Source: Bryobacterales bacterium
Lineage (GTDB): Bacteria; Acidobacteriota; Terriglobia; Bryobacterales; Bryobacteraceae
NCBI GenBank assembly: GCA_003487005.1
Contig: DNFG01000395.1
Location: forward strand, 1 to 8,655
Direction of reading: 5' to 3'
DNA length: 8,655 bases
Below, piece after piece: positions 1 to 6,000 of this stretch. Position 1 is the first letter of the stretch. Every line of letters starts with the position of its first letter. Under the pieces are notes generated by a model. It was not told where the DNA came from. It worked only from the letters and a program-made list of their open reading frames with translations, and made no database searches. The position numbers were made by a program, and so were the translations under genes.

Positions 1-1236
1 GCGCAAAAGCCCATTTCGCCGGCCCATGGAGACATAGTGTGCGTCGGTGGCGTCCTTGCGCCAGAGGGCGCGGTAGATGTCGTAGGTCCAGACGGTGGCA
101 AAGGCGCTGACATTGCCGGCCATGCCGGACATGAAGCCGGCGATGAGGGCGGTGACGCCAAGGCCGAGGAGGCCGGGGCCGAGGTAGCGGGCGAGCATGA
201 GGGGGAGGACTTCGTTGTAGCTGTGTCCGCCGGTGGCGAGGGCTTCGGCTTCGCCGGTGAGGGTCATGGGGAGGACGGCGAGGGCGAGCAGGCCGGGGAC
301 GATGACGATGAAGGGGACGAGCATTTTGAAGGCGGCGCCGATGATGGGGGCCATTTTGGCGCTGCGGAGGTCCTTGGCGGTCATGACGCGCTGGACGACG
401 AGGAAGTCGGTGGTCCAGTAGCCGAAGCTGATGACCCAGCCGAGGCCGAGGACGATGCCGGTCCAGTGGATGCCCATGGGGTTATCGCCGACAGAGCCGA
501 GGGTGGACCAGAGGCTGGTGTAGTTCTGACCGGGGAAGTTGCGGGAGATGCGTTCGACCATGCCGGCCCAGCCGCCGGTTTCGATGAGGCCGATGATGGG
601 GACGAGCATGGCGCCGAGCCAGATGAGGACGAACTGGAGGACTTCGTTAAAGATGGCGGAGAGGAGGCCGCCGAGGAAGACGTAAGCGGCGACGGTGAGG
701 GAAGAGACCCAGATGGAGAAGTGGATGTCCCAGCCGAGGACGACTTTCATGACGAGGGCCATGGAGTACATGTTGATGCCGGACATGAGGACGGTCATGA
801 GGCCGAAGGTGATGGCGGAGAGGGCGCGGGAGCGTTCATCGAAGCGGAGTTTGAGGTAGCCGGGGACGGAGTGGGTCTTGGAGATGTAGTAGAAGGGCAT
901 CATGACGACGCCGAGGAAGAGCATGGCGGGGATGGCGCCGATCCAATACCAGTGGGTGGCGAGGATACCGTACTGGTAGGCGGCGGCGGCCCAGCCCATG
1001 AGTTCAAGGGAGCCGAGGTTGGCGGCGAGGAAGGAGAGGCCGGCGACCCAGGCGGTCATGTCGCGGCCGGCCATGAAGAAGTCGTCGCCGGTTTTAGTGT
1101 GGGCCTTGAGATAGAAGCCAATGCCGAGGACGGCAACGAAGTAGAGGACGATGACGGCGAGGTCGACGGGGCTGAGGCGGATGAGGGAGCCGGAATCGGC
1201 GGCGAGGAGGAAGGCGGGCGGAAAGGGGGTCGACAT
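1..1236 (-). CDS. Sodium:solute symporter (SSS family, SGLT-like), C-terminus cut off by window edge
   Basis: This is a polytopic inner-membrane transporter of the SSS family, expected to import a small solute (a sugar or similar; the substrate cannot be told) driven by a sodium gradient. I translated 412 residues; family members usually have 500-600, so the C-terminal part lies beyond position 1. Visible marks: a first hydrophobic helix near residues 23-42, the SSS-type segment FFMAGRDMTAWVAGLSFLAA (53-72), a YWTTDFLVVQR stretch (273-283) resembling the YWxxNQxxxQR region of vSGLT, and GFMSGMAGNVSAFATVWTYD (367-386), which corresponds to the sodium-site helix. The ATG at 1236 is chosen because homology starts soon after it. 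There is no Shine-Dalgarno sequence before it. It follows the peroxiredoxin on the same strand after 69 bases. Third codon positions are almost all C (GCC, CTC, GTC, ATC). The family call is firm; the SGLT-like subfamily is tentative. Confidence 0.9.
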   Translation of the reverse strand, partial: MSTPFPPAFLLAADSGSLIRLSPVDLAVIVLYFVAVLGIGFYLKAHTKTGDDFFMAGRDMTAWVAGLSFLAANLGSLELMGWAAAAYQYGILATHWYWIGAIPAMLFLGVVMMPFYYISKTHSVPGYLKLRFDERSRALSAITFGLMTVLMSGINMYSMALVMKVVLGWDIHFSIWVSSLTVAAYVFLGGLLSAIFNEVLQFVLIWLGAMLVPIIGLIETGGWAGMVERISRNFPGQNYTSLWSTLGSVGDNPMGIHWTGIVLGLGWVISFGYWTTDFLVVQRVMTAKDLRSAKMAPIIGAAFKMLVPFIVIVPGLLALAVLPMTLTGEAEALATGGHSYNEVLPLMLARYLGPGLLGLGVTALIAGFMSGMAGNVSAFATVWTYDIYRALWRKDATDAHYVSMGRRNGLLR

Positions 1237-1250
1237 GGTCAAGCGCCAAT

Positions 1251-1259
1251 TTTATATCA
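1251..1259 (-). promoter_or_regulatory. Possible extended -10 promoter for the symporter
   Basis: Read on the minus strand this is TGATATAAA, a TGn element joined to a TATAAA hexamer in otherwise GC-rich DNA. It lies 14 bases before the symporter ATG, so transcription would start roughly 8 bases before the ATG. That fits the lack of a Shine-Dalgarno sequence and would give a nearly leaderless mRNA. No convincing -35 hexamer is present. This is a sequence-only suggestion. Confidence 0.35.
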
Positions 1260-1304
1260 AAAAGGCGCGGGGTGAGCGAGCCCAATTCCGCCCGGTTGCG
1301 GGCG
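1259..1304 (-). terminator. Weak hairpin(s) after the peroxiredoxin gene, possible inefficient terminator
   Basis: One base past the peroxiredoxin stop codon the minus strand contains CGCCCG-CAAC-CGGGCG (1304 down to 1289), a perfect 6-bp stem with a 4-nt loop but no T-run after it. A second, competing fold pairs GGCG (1292-1289) and GGG further in with CCC and CGCC (1267-1264), and this one is followed directly by TTTTT (1263-1259). It could partly end transcription before the symporter, but the stem is imperfect and the T-run overlaps the candidate promoter. Confidence 0.25.
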
Positions 1305-1305
1305 A

Positions 1306-1839
1306 TTAACGGGGTTTGAGGCGGCTGCAGGCGGCGGCGGTGCCGTCGGGGTTGATGGCGGTGGAGCCTTCCTCGATGTGTTGAATAATGCCCTGGGCGT
1401 CGATGACAAAACTGGCGCGGTTGGCGAAGCCGCTGGCGGTGTTGAGGACACCATAAGCGGCGGCGGTTTTGCGCTGCCAGTCACTGGCAAGGGGGAAATC
1501 GAGCTTCAGGACTTCTTTGGACCAGTAATTGAGGGCGGGCAGATTATCGGTGGAGATGCCGAGGACCTGAGCGCCGGCTTCTTTGAATTTGGCGAGACCA
1601 GCCTGGTACGCCGTCATTTCCTTCGTTCAACCACCGGTGAAGGCGGCGGGGAAGAAGGCGAGGACGACGGTCTGTTTGCCTTTGAAATCAGAGAGTTTGA
1701 AGGTGGCGCCGGCGGTGGAGCGGAGTTCGAGATCAGGGGCGGGGTCGCCGACCTTGAGATGGGATTTCGGGGGTGCGGTCTGGGCCATGAGCGCGGCGGC
1801 GGCCAGGGCGAGCGGCGCGAGGCGGAAGAACGAACGCAT
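1306..1839 (-). CDS. Selenocysteine-containing peroxiredoxin (BCP/AhpC-TSA type) with signal peptide; in-frame TGA read as Sec71
   Basis: This gene encodes a thiol/selenol peroxidase that reduces hydroperoxides. Read through one in-frame TGA it gives 177 residues. Residues 1-19 ([19 protein letters not shown]) look like a signal peptide, so the enzyme probably acts outside the cytoplasm. The thioredoxin-fold domain starts at about residue 29 ([11 protein letters not shown]). The catalytic motif is [18 protein letters not shown] (62-79), which matches PxxxTxxC with Sec71 in place of the peroxidatic Cys. The conserved active-site Arg is R141 in ANRASFVID, and a C-terminal C171 (AACSRL) is a candidate resolving cysteine. 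The ATG at 1839 is chosen for the AGGAGGT site 5 bases upstream and the signal peptide. The frame upstream stays open to 2106 but runs into cheW antisense and has no domain character. Automatic annotation would give either a 70-residue stub or a 103-residue fragment starting at M75. A nonsense mutation or sequencing error is the alternative; the intact downstream frame and exact TGA position argue against it. Confidence 0.87.
1591..1612 (-). promoter_or_regulatory. Candidate bacterial SECIS element (selenocysteine insertion hairpin) inside the peroxiredoxin ORF
   Basis: On the minus strand the mRNA forms GGCG (1612-1609), unpaired U (1608), ACCA (1607-1604), loop GGC (1603-1601), UGGU (1600-1597), unpaired CU, CGCC (1594-1591). 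The lower helix starts 15 nt after the UGA and the apical loop about 24 nt after it, inside the range known for bacterial SECIS elements. If the closing A-U pair is open, the loop is AGGCU, close to the AGGUCU loop of the E. coli fdhF element, which also has a bulged U below its short upper stem. The element codes at the same time for residues around TAYQAGLA. It would recruit SelB. The fold was judged by eye, and the coding sequence is GC-rich, so chance pairing is possible. Confidence 0.7.
1627..1629 (-). other. In-frame TGA at the peroxidatic position, probable selenocysteine codon
   Basis: The codons around it read GCC TTC ACC GGT GGT TGA ACG AAG GAA ATG, i.e. AFTGG-stop-TKEM. In cysteine homologues of this peroxiredoxin group this position is the catalytic C of FTGGCTKE (family knowledge). 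TGA differs from both Cys codons by one base. Genes cheR, cheD, the CheY-type gene and cheX end with TGA, so TGA is a normal stop here and a global recoding to Trp is unlikely. Confidence 0.85.
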
Positions 1840-1844
1840 CGGGA

Positions 1845-1851
1845 ACCTCCT
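1845..1851 (-). promoter_or_regulatory. Ribosome-binding site AGGAGGT that fixes the peroxiredoxin start
   Basis: Minus-strand AGGAGGT stands 5 bases before the ATG at 1839. It is the strongest Shine-Dalgarno match on this strand in the window. It selects the start that gives the signal peptide instead of the longer frame-open extension up to 2106. Confidence 0.8.
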
Positions 1852-1907
1852 GAGGAATAAGGATCTTGGGGTGAGGATAGCACGGCTGGAAGCCGGGGCG
1901 GAAGAAA

Positions 1908-1960
1908 AATTGGACAGAAAGGGTGAAGAGAGGGAGAAGTTGGACGAAAAGGGGGTGGAG
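1908..1960. repeat. Imperfect direct repeat, 23 bp with 30-bp period, in the divergent intergenic region
   Basis: Copy 1 (1908-1930) and copy 2 (1938-1960) share TTGGAC followed by an A-rich and then G-rich stretch. 17 of 23 positions are identical when offset by 30 bases, about three helical turns. It lies between the peroxiredoxin start (1839) and cheW (2011), so it could be a tandem operator for either side, or a small duplication. The rest of the 171-bp spacer (1840-2010) shows only the two ribosome-binding sites. I see no convincing sigma-70 or FliA-type promoter in it. Confidence 0.45.
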
Positions 1961-2000
1961 AGGCTTCGGCCAGGAGGCTGGAGCACTCTGAAAGTTCTCG

Positions 2001-2006
2001 GGAGGT
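2001..2006 (+). promoter_or_regulatory. Ribosome-binding site GGAGGT deciding the GTG start of cheW
   Basis: GGAGGT is 4 bases before GTG 2011 but 13 and 16 bases before the in-frame ATG codons at 2020 and 2023. This favours the GTG start, although the spacing is on the short side. Confidence 0.6.
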
Positions 2007-2010
2007 CAGC

Positions 2011-2538
2011 GTGCAGGCAATGATGACGGCGGCTGGAAGCGCGGCGCGGGAGCGTCAGGGCAAGTATCTGGTATTTCATCTTGGGCGCGAGGAATTTGGG
2101 GTTCACGTGCTGAAGGTGCGGGAAATCATGGGGTTACAGGACATCACGGCGGTGCCGCAGACGGCGCCGTTCGTGAAGGGGGTGATCAACTTGCGCGGCA
2201 AGGTGATCCCGGTGATCGATCTGCGGGCGAAGTTTGGTCTGGAACAGGCCGAATACACGCAGCGGACCTGCATTGTGGTGGTGGAAGTGAAACATGATGC
2301 GGGGGCGATGCAGATGGGGGCGATCGTGGACGGAGTGTCGGAGGTGCTGACTCTGCAGGAGAGCGAGATCGAGGACACGCCGGAGTTCGGCGAAGACATG
2401 GAAGTGCCCTACATCCTGGGGATGGCGAAGGTAAAGGGCAAGGTGAAGATGCTGTTGGACATCGAGGGCGTGCTGAGTACGCAGGACGTGCATGGACTGG
2501 AGCAGTTGCGGCGGCGCGAGGGCGCCGAAGCGGCGTAA
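2011..2538 (+). CDS. cheW: Chemotaxis coupling protein CheW
   Basis: CheW is a cytoplasmic adaptor that links the histidine kinase CheA to chemoreceptor tips in the signalling array. The 175-residue product is one CheW domain from about residue 17 to 165. It opens with [20 protein letters not shown] and carries the family hallmark [18 protein letters not shown] (55-72), followed by a second half with [11 protein letters not shown] and [20 protein letters not shown] charged C-terminal tail of about 15 residues follows. The length is normal to slightly long for CheW. The start is GTG with GGAGGT close upstream. It is the first gene of the chemotaxis operon, 30 bases before the transducer gene, and any operon promoter should lie in 1840-2010. 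Identification is secure. Confidence 0.96.
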   Translation: MQAMMTAAGSAARERQGKYLVFHLGREEFGVHVLKVREIMGLQDITAVPQTAPFVKGVINLRGKVIPVIDLRAKFGLEQAEYTQRTCIVVVEVKHDAGAMQMGAIVDGVSEVLTLQESEIEDTPEFGEDMEVPYILGMAKVKGKVKMLLDIEGVLSTQDVHGLEQLRRREGAEAA

Positions 2539-2568
2539 GGGTCAACGGACAAAGGGAGTCGAAAAGAG

Positions 2569-4134
2569 ATGAACAAAATGGCGATGGGAACGAAGCTGCT
2601 GAGCGTGCAATCGCTGTTGGCGGCGTTTTTGCTGCTGTTGGGCGGCTTTGGGGTCTATAGTGTGCGCTCTTTTAGCGGAATCGTGGAGCAACTGGCGGTG
2701 AAGGATGCCCGCAAGACGGAGATTATTTCGCAAGTGGATGCACGGGCACAGAATCTGGTGGCGGCGATGCGCGGATTGATGTTGAGCGGTCTGACCGGGG
2801 ACGCGGCCGGGGTGGCGGAGGCCGAAAAGCAGTCACGGGAGGCGCTGGACAAAATGGGAATTCTGCTGGACGAGGGCCGGACCCTTTTAGTGACCGGCGA
2901 AGGCAAAGTCCGGTGGGAAAAACTGGACGGAATTCTGGAGCAGTACCGGACGCATTCAGGGGTGCTGCTGGGGCATCTGCGGGAACAGCGTTTTGATGAA
3001 GCGAACACGCTGCAGAGGGAGCGGATCGCCCCGCTGCTGACGGAGACGCTGAACCATGTGGCGTGGCTGGTGGACGCGCAGCAGAAGATCCTCGCGGGTA
3101 CGACCTCGGACGCTGACAGCCGGGCGTCGATGCTGATGGTGTTGATGTTGGTGTTGTGCGGCGCGGCGGCGGCGGTGGTGGCGTTCGGATTCCGGACGGT
3201 GTGGTCCAGCAACCGGGATCTGCGGGGGATCACGGTGGAGATCGCGAAGGGGGCGTCACAGGTGGCTTCGGCGGCGCAGCAGGTGTCGTCGGCGAGCCAG
3301 TCGATGGCGCAGGGCTCGTCCGAGCAGGCGGCATCGCTCGAGGAGACGTCTGCGTCAACGGAAGAGATCAACGCGATGACGCAGAAGAATGCGGAGAATG
3401 CGCGAAACGCGGCGACCGAAGTCGAGCAAGTGGACCGGATGCTGAAAGAGACGAACCGGAAGCTGGAAGAGATGATCGGGTCGATGCGGGAGATCAACGC
3501 GTCGAGCGAGAAGATCTCGAAGATCATCAAGGTGATCGATGAGATCGCGTTCCAGACCAATATTCTGGCGTTGAACGCGGCCGTGGAAGCGGCGCGGGCG
3601 GGCGAGGCCGGGATGGGCTTCGCGGTCGTGGCCGACGAAGTGCGGAATCTGGCGCAGCGCTCGGCTCAGGCGGCCCGGGATACCTCGGAGCTGATCGAAG
3701 AGTCGATCGTGCGGTCAAACGAAGGCAAGACGAAGCTCGACGAGGTGGCGGCCTGGGTGACGAAGGTGGTGCAGAACGCGGCGCAGATCAACGTGCTGAC
3801 GAACGAAGTGCACGTCGGCAGTCAGGAGCAGGCGCGCGGGATCGAGCAGATCGCCAAGGCGGTGACGCAGATGCAGAGCCTGACGCAGTCGAGCGCGGCC
3901 AACGCGGAAGAAAGCGCATCGGCGGGCGAGATGATGAGCGAGCAGGCGACGGCGCTGAACGGTGCGGTGATGCGGCTGCGCGACCTCGTGGGCAGCGCGG
4001 ACGAACAAGCGGCGAGGGAGCCCGTGAGAACGAAGCCGGTCGCCGTGAAACAGCCGGTGCCGGCGCCGGCTGCCCTGGCGGCGCCGCGCACGCGCGACAG
4101 TTTCCCGATGGAAGGAGACTTCAAGGACTTCTAG
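2569..4134 (+). CDS. Methyl-accepting chemotaxis protein, four-helix-bundle-type sensor, no recognisable HAMP
   Basis: This 521-residue membrane chemoreceptor controls CheA through CheW. TM1 is at about 11-31, then a helical periplasmic region 32-186 of 4HB_MCP-like size and character, then TM2 at 187-208. After TM2 only a short connector ([11 protein letters not shown]) precedes the signalling helices, so the roughly 50-residue HAMP expected here is not seen. The methylation consensus fits [10 protein letters not shown] (254-263) and [10 protein letters not shown] (443-452). The conserved hairpin tip is [20 protein letters not shown] (325-344) continuing to [21 protein letters not shown] Pro/Ala-rich linker (about 477-508) ends in [10 protein letters not shown]; there is no NWETF pentapeptide. 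The ligand is unknown. The ATG at 2569 has AAAGGGAG about 10 bases upstream. CheR, CheB and CheD encoded downstream are its likely modifying enzymes. Confidence 0.95.
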   Translation: MNKMAMGTKLLSVQSLLAAFLLLLGGFGVYSVRSFSGIVEQLAVKDARKTEIISQVDARAQNLVAAMRGLMLSGLTGDAAGVAEAEKQSREALDKMGILLDEGRTLLVTGEGKVRWEKLDGILEQYRTHSGVLLGHLREQRFDEANTLQRERIAPLLTETLNHVAWLVDAQQKILAGTTSDADSRASMLMVLMLVLCGAAAAVVAFGFRTVWSSNRDLRGITVEIAKGASQVASAAQQVSSASQSMAQGSSEQAASLEETSASTEEINAMTQKNAENARNAATEVEQVDRMLKETNRKLEEMIGSMREINASSEKISKIIKVIDEIAFQTNILALNAAVEAARAGEAGMGFAVVADEVRNLAQRSAQAARDTSELIEESIVRSNEGKTKLDEVAAWVTKVVQNAAQINVLTNEVHVGSQEQARGIEQIAKAVTQMQSLTQSSAANAEESASAGEMMSEQATALNGAVMRLRDLVGSADEQAAREPVRTKPVAVKQPVPAPAALAAPRTRDSFPMEGDFKDF

Positions 4135-4183
4135 TCGATTGAAGTGACCGAAAGAAGGGACGGGTCGGGAGGAGTTTGTCGCC

Positions 4184-5983
4184 ATGAAGAAGAAGACAGT
4201 CAGCGCGCCGCGGCCCCCGTCTGCGGCGCCGGTGCAGCCGGAAGAGATGCTGCGGCAGTTATCGGAGAGTGAAGCGGCCGTATCACCGCCGGCTCCGGCG
4301 GTGAATCCACTGGCGCAGGACCCACAGCTGATTCAGGACTTCCTGCTGGAGGCCCGGGAACATCTGACCAATATCGAAGCCCGGCTGCTGGAGATCGAAC
4401 AAGGGACGACGTCCGAGGAAACGATCAACAGCACGTTCCGGAGCTTCCATACGATCAAAGGACTGGCCGGTTTTCTCGACTTCGTGGTCTTGCAGGAGGT
4501 GAGCCATGAGGTGGAGACCCTGCTGGACCGGGCGCGCAGCGGGGAGTTGCGACTGACGCCGGAGCGGGTAGACGTGATTCTGGCGGCGAGCGATTATCTT
4601 GCGCTCTGGCTGGGACAGATCGAGGCCTCGGCGAGCGGGCAGCAGGCGCCGGAGCCGCCGGCTCCCGACGAGTTAGTCGCGCGGGTGCGCCAGGCGCTGG
4701 AGGAGTCTGGAAAGGAAGACCCCGCGGCGGCGCCCGAAGGATCCGCAATGGAAGCGGGCGAAGCTTCGACGGAGGTTCGGCAGGCGGAGGGAGGCGGCGC
4801 CCGCGTGGCGGCCTCGCTGGTGAAGGTGGAGACCGGCAAACTCGAGTACCTGGTCGATATGGTGGGCGAACTGGTCATCGCGCAGTCGATGCTGCGGCAC
4901 AACCCGGACCTGGAGGGTGTGAAGACGCCGAGGGTGCAGCGGGATATCACGCACCTCGCCCGGGTGACGGCGGAGGTGCAGAAGACGGCTATGGCGATGC
5001 GGATGGTGCCGATCGGGCAGCTGTTCCGGCGGATGTCGCGGCTGGTGAGGGATCTGGCGCGGAAATCGGGCAAGCAGGCCGAACTGGATCTGTTTGGCGA
5101 GGATGTGGAACTGGACCGGTCGATTGTGGAGGAGATTGCCGATCCTCTGGTCCACATGTTGAGGAACTCGATGGACCATGGCCTCGAGGGGCCGGAAGAA
5201 CGCGTGGCAGCGGGTAAGCCTCCGGTGGGGCGGGTGCGGTTGAGCGCCTGGCACCAGGCCGGGCAGATCGTGATCGAGATCCGGGATGACGGGCGGGGCC
5301 TGAACCGGGAACGGATCCTGGAAAAGGCGCGCAACCGGGGGCTGATCGGAGTCGACGAGGCATTGAGCGACAGCGAGGTGTGGCAGTTGATCTTCCACCC
5401 CGGTTTTTCGACGGCAGAGAAGGTAACTGACGTATCGGGCCGCGGCGTGGGAATGGATGTGGTGAGGAGGCACGTGGAAAAGCTCCGCGGCCGGGTTGAG
5501 ATTGACACAACACCGGGCGCGGGGACGGTCTTTCTGGTGAAAGTGCCCCTGACGCTGGCGATCATTGACGGGCTGGTCGTGCACGTGGGCGAGGACCGCT
5601 TCATCGTGCCGATTTACAGCGTCCGGGAGATCTTCAAACCCGCGCCGGAGTCGATTTTCACGGTCGAGGGCCGGGGAGAGATGGCACTGGTGCGGGAGAG
5701 ACTGCTGCCGGTGGTGCGGCTGGCACGGCGGCTGGGGGTCGCGGGCGGCACCGCGGCCGCGGGCGAGGGTCTCATGATCGTGGGCGAGAGCGAAGGGATG
5801 CAGTTCTGCCTGCAGGTGGACCGGCTCGCCGGGAAACAGGAAGTGGTGATCAAGAGTCTGGGCGAGACCTTCCGCCGGGTGCGCGGCATAGCCGGAGGCG
5901 CCATCCTGGGCGACGGACGTGTGGGATTGATTCTGGACATGGCCGCGCTCAGGCCGGGCGCTGCCGTGCATGGACTGGAGTAA
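4184..5983 (+). CDS. cheA: Chemotaxis sensor histidine kinase CheA, apparently without P2 domain
   Basis: CheA autophosphorylates on a histidine under receptor control and passes phosphate to the CheY and CheB receivers. The 599-residue product has a Pro/Ala-rich N-terminal extension (1-45), a P1/HPt domain (about 48-150) with phospho-acceptor H89 in FRSFHTIKGLAGF, and a 55-residue low-complexity linker (151-205) where a P2 CheY/CheB-docking domain would usually sit. The P3 dimerisation helices follow (about 210-275). The P4 ATPase core shows an N box HMLRNSMDHG (324-333), G1 DDGRGL (368-373), F box FHPGFST (404-410) and G2 GRGVGMDVV (419-427). A CheW-like P5 domain (about 455-595) ends the protein. 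GGGAGGAG lies 9 bases before the ATG. It sits 49 bases after the transducer and 17 before cheR. The identification is certain; absence of P2 is by eye. Confidence 0.96.
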   Translation: MKKKTVSAPRPPSAAPVQPEEMLRQLSESEAAVSPPAPAVNPLAQDPQLIQDFLLEAREHLTNIEARLLEIEQGTTSEETINSTFRSFHTIKGLAGFLDFVVLQEVSHEVETLLDRARSGELRLTPERVDVILAASDYLALWLGQIEASASGQQAPEPPAPDELVARVRQALEESGKEDPAAAPEGSAMEAGEASTEVRQAEGGGARVAASLVKVETGKLEYLVDMVGELVIAQSMLRHNPDLEGVKTPRVQRDITHLARVTAEVQKTAMAMRMVPIGQLFRRMSRLVRDLARKSGKQAELDLFGEDVELDRSIVEEIADPLVHMLRNSMDHGLEGPEERVAAGKPPVGRVRLSAWHQAGQIVIEIRDDGRGLNRERILEKARNRGLIGVDEALSDSEVWQLIFHPGFSTAEKVTDVSGRGVGMDVVRRHVEKLRGRVEIDTTPGAGTVFLVKVPLTLAIIDGLVVHVGEDRFIVPIYSVREIFKPAPESIFTVEGRGEMALVRERLLPVVRLARRLGVAGGTAAAGEGLMIVGESEGMQFCLQVDRLAGKQEVVIKSLGETFRRVRGIAGGAILGDGRVGLILDMAALRPGAAVHGLE

Positions 5984-6000
5984 ACGGTGAGGGACCGGGA

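Noticed and set aside
37..1275. Long plus-strand ORF of 412 codons
   Set aside because: It is antisense to the symporter, made almost only of Gly, Glu, Asp and Ala, and has no domain-like pattern. It arises from the C-ending codons of the real gene on the minus strand.
1306..1617. Separate 103-residue gene starting at ATG 1617
   Set aside because: It is the C-terminal part of the peroxiredoxin, in the same frame just after the TGA; no proper ribosome-binding site precedes it and it would lack the catalytic centre.
1627..1629. TGA as a nonsense mutation making a pseudogene
   Set aside because: The frame is intact on both sides, the TGA hits precisely the catalytic Cys position, and a SECIS-like hairpin follows. 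It cannot be fully excluded without the host genome.
1627..1629. TGA read as tryptophan through an altered genetic code
   Set aside because: Several chemotaxis genes in the window end with TGA as a clean stop, and Trp at the peroxidatic site would give a dead enzyme.
1378..1860. Plus-strand ORF of 160 codons across the peroxiredoxin
   Set aside because: Gly/Glu-rich antisense shadow of the peroxiredoxin gene with no ribosome-binding site and no recognisable motif.
1840..2106. N-terminal extension of the peroxiredoxin frame up to 2106
   Set aside because: It overlaps cheW antisense, is Ser/Pro/Arg-rich without domain character, and a strong ribosome-binding site and signal peptide start at 1839.
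4127..4145. ACTTC/GAAGT inverted repeat around the end of the transducer gene as a terminator
   Set aside because: Only 5 bp of stem with a 9-nt loop and no T-run, and it lies inside an operon where transcription should continue to cheA.
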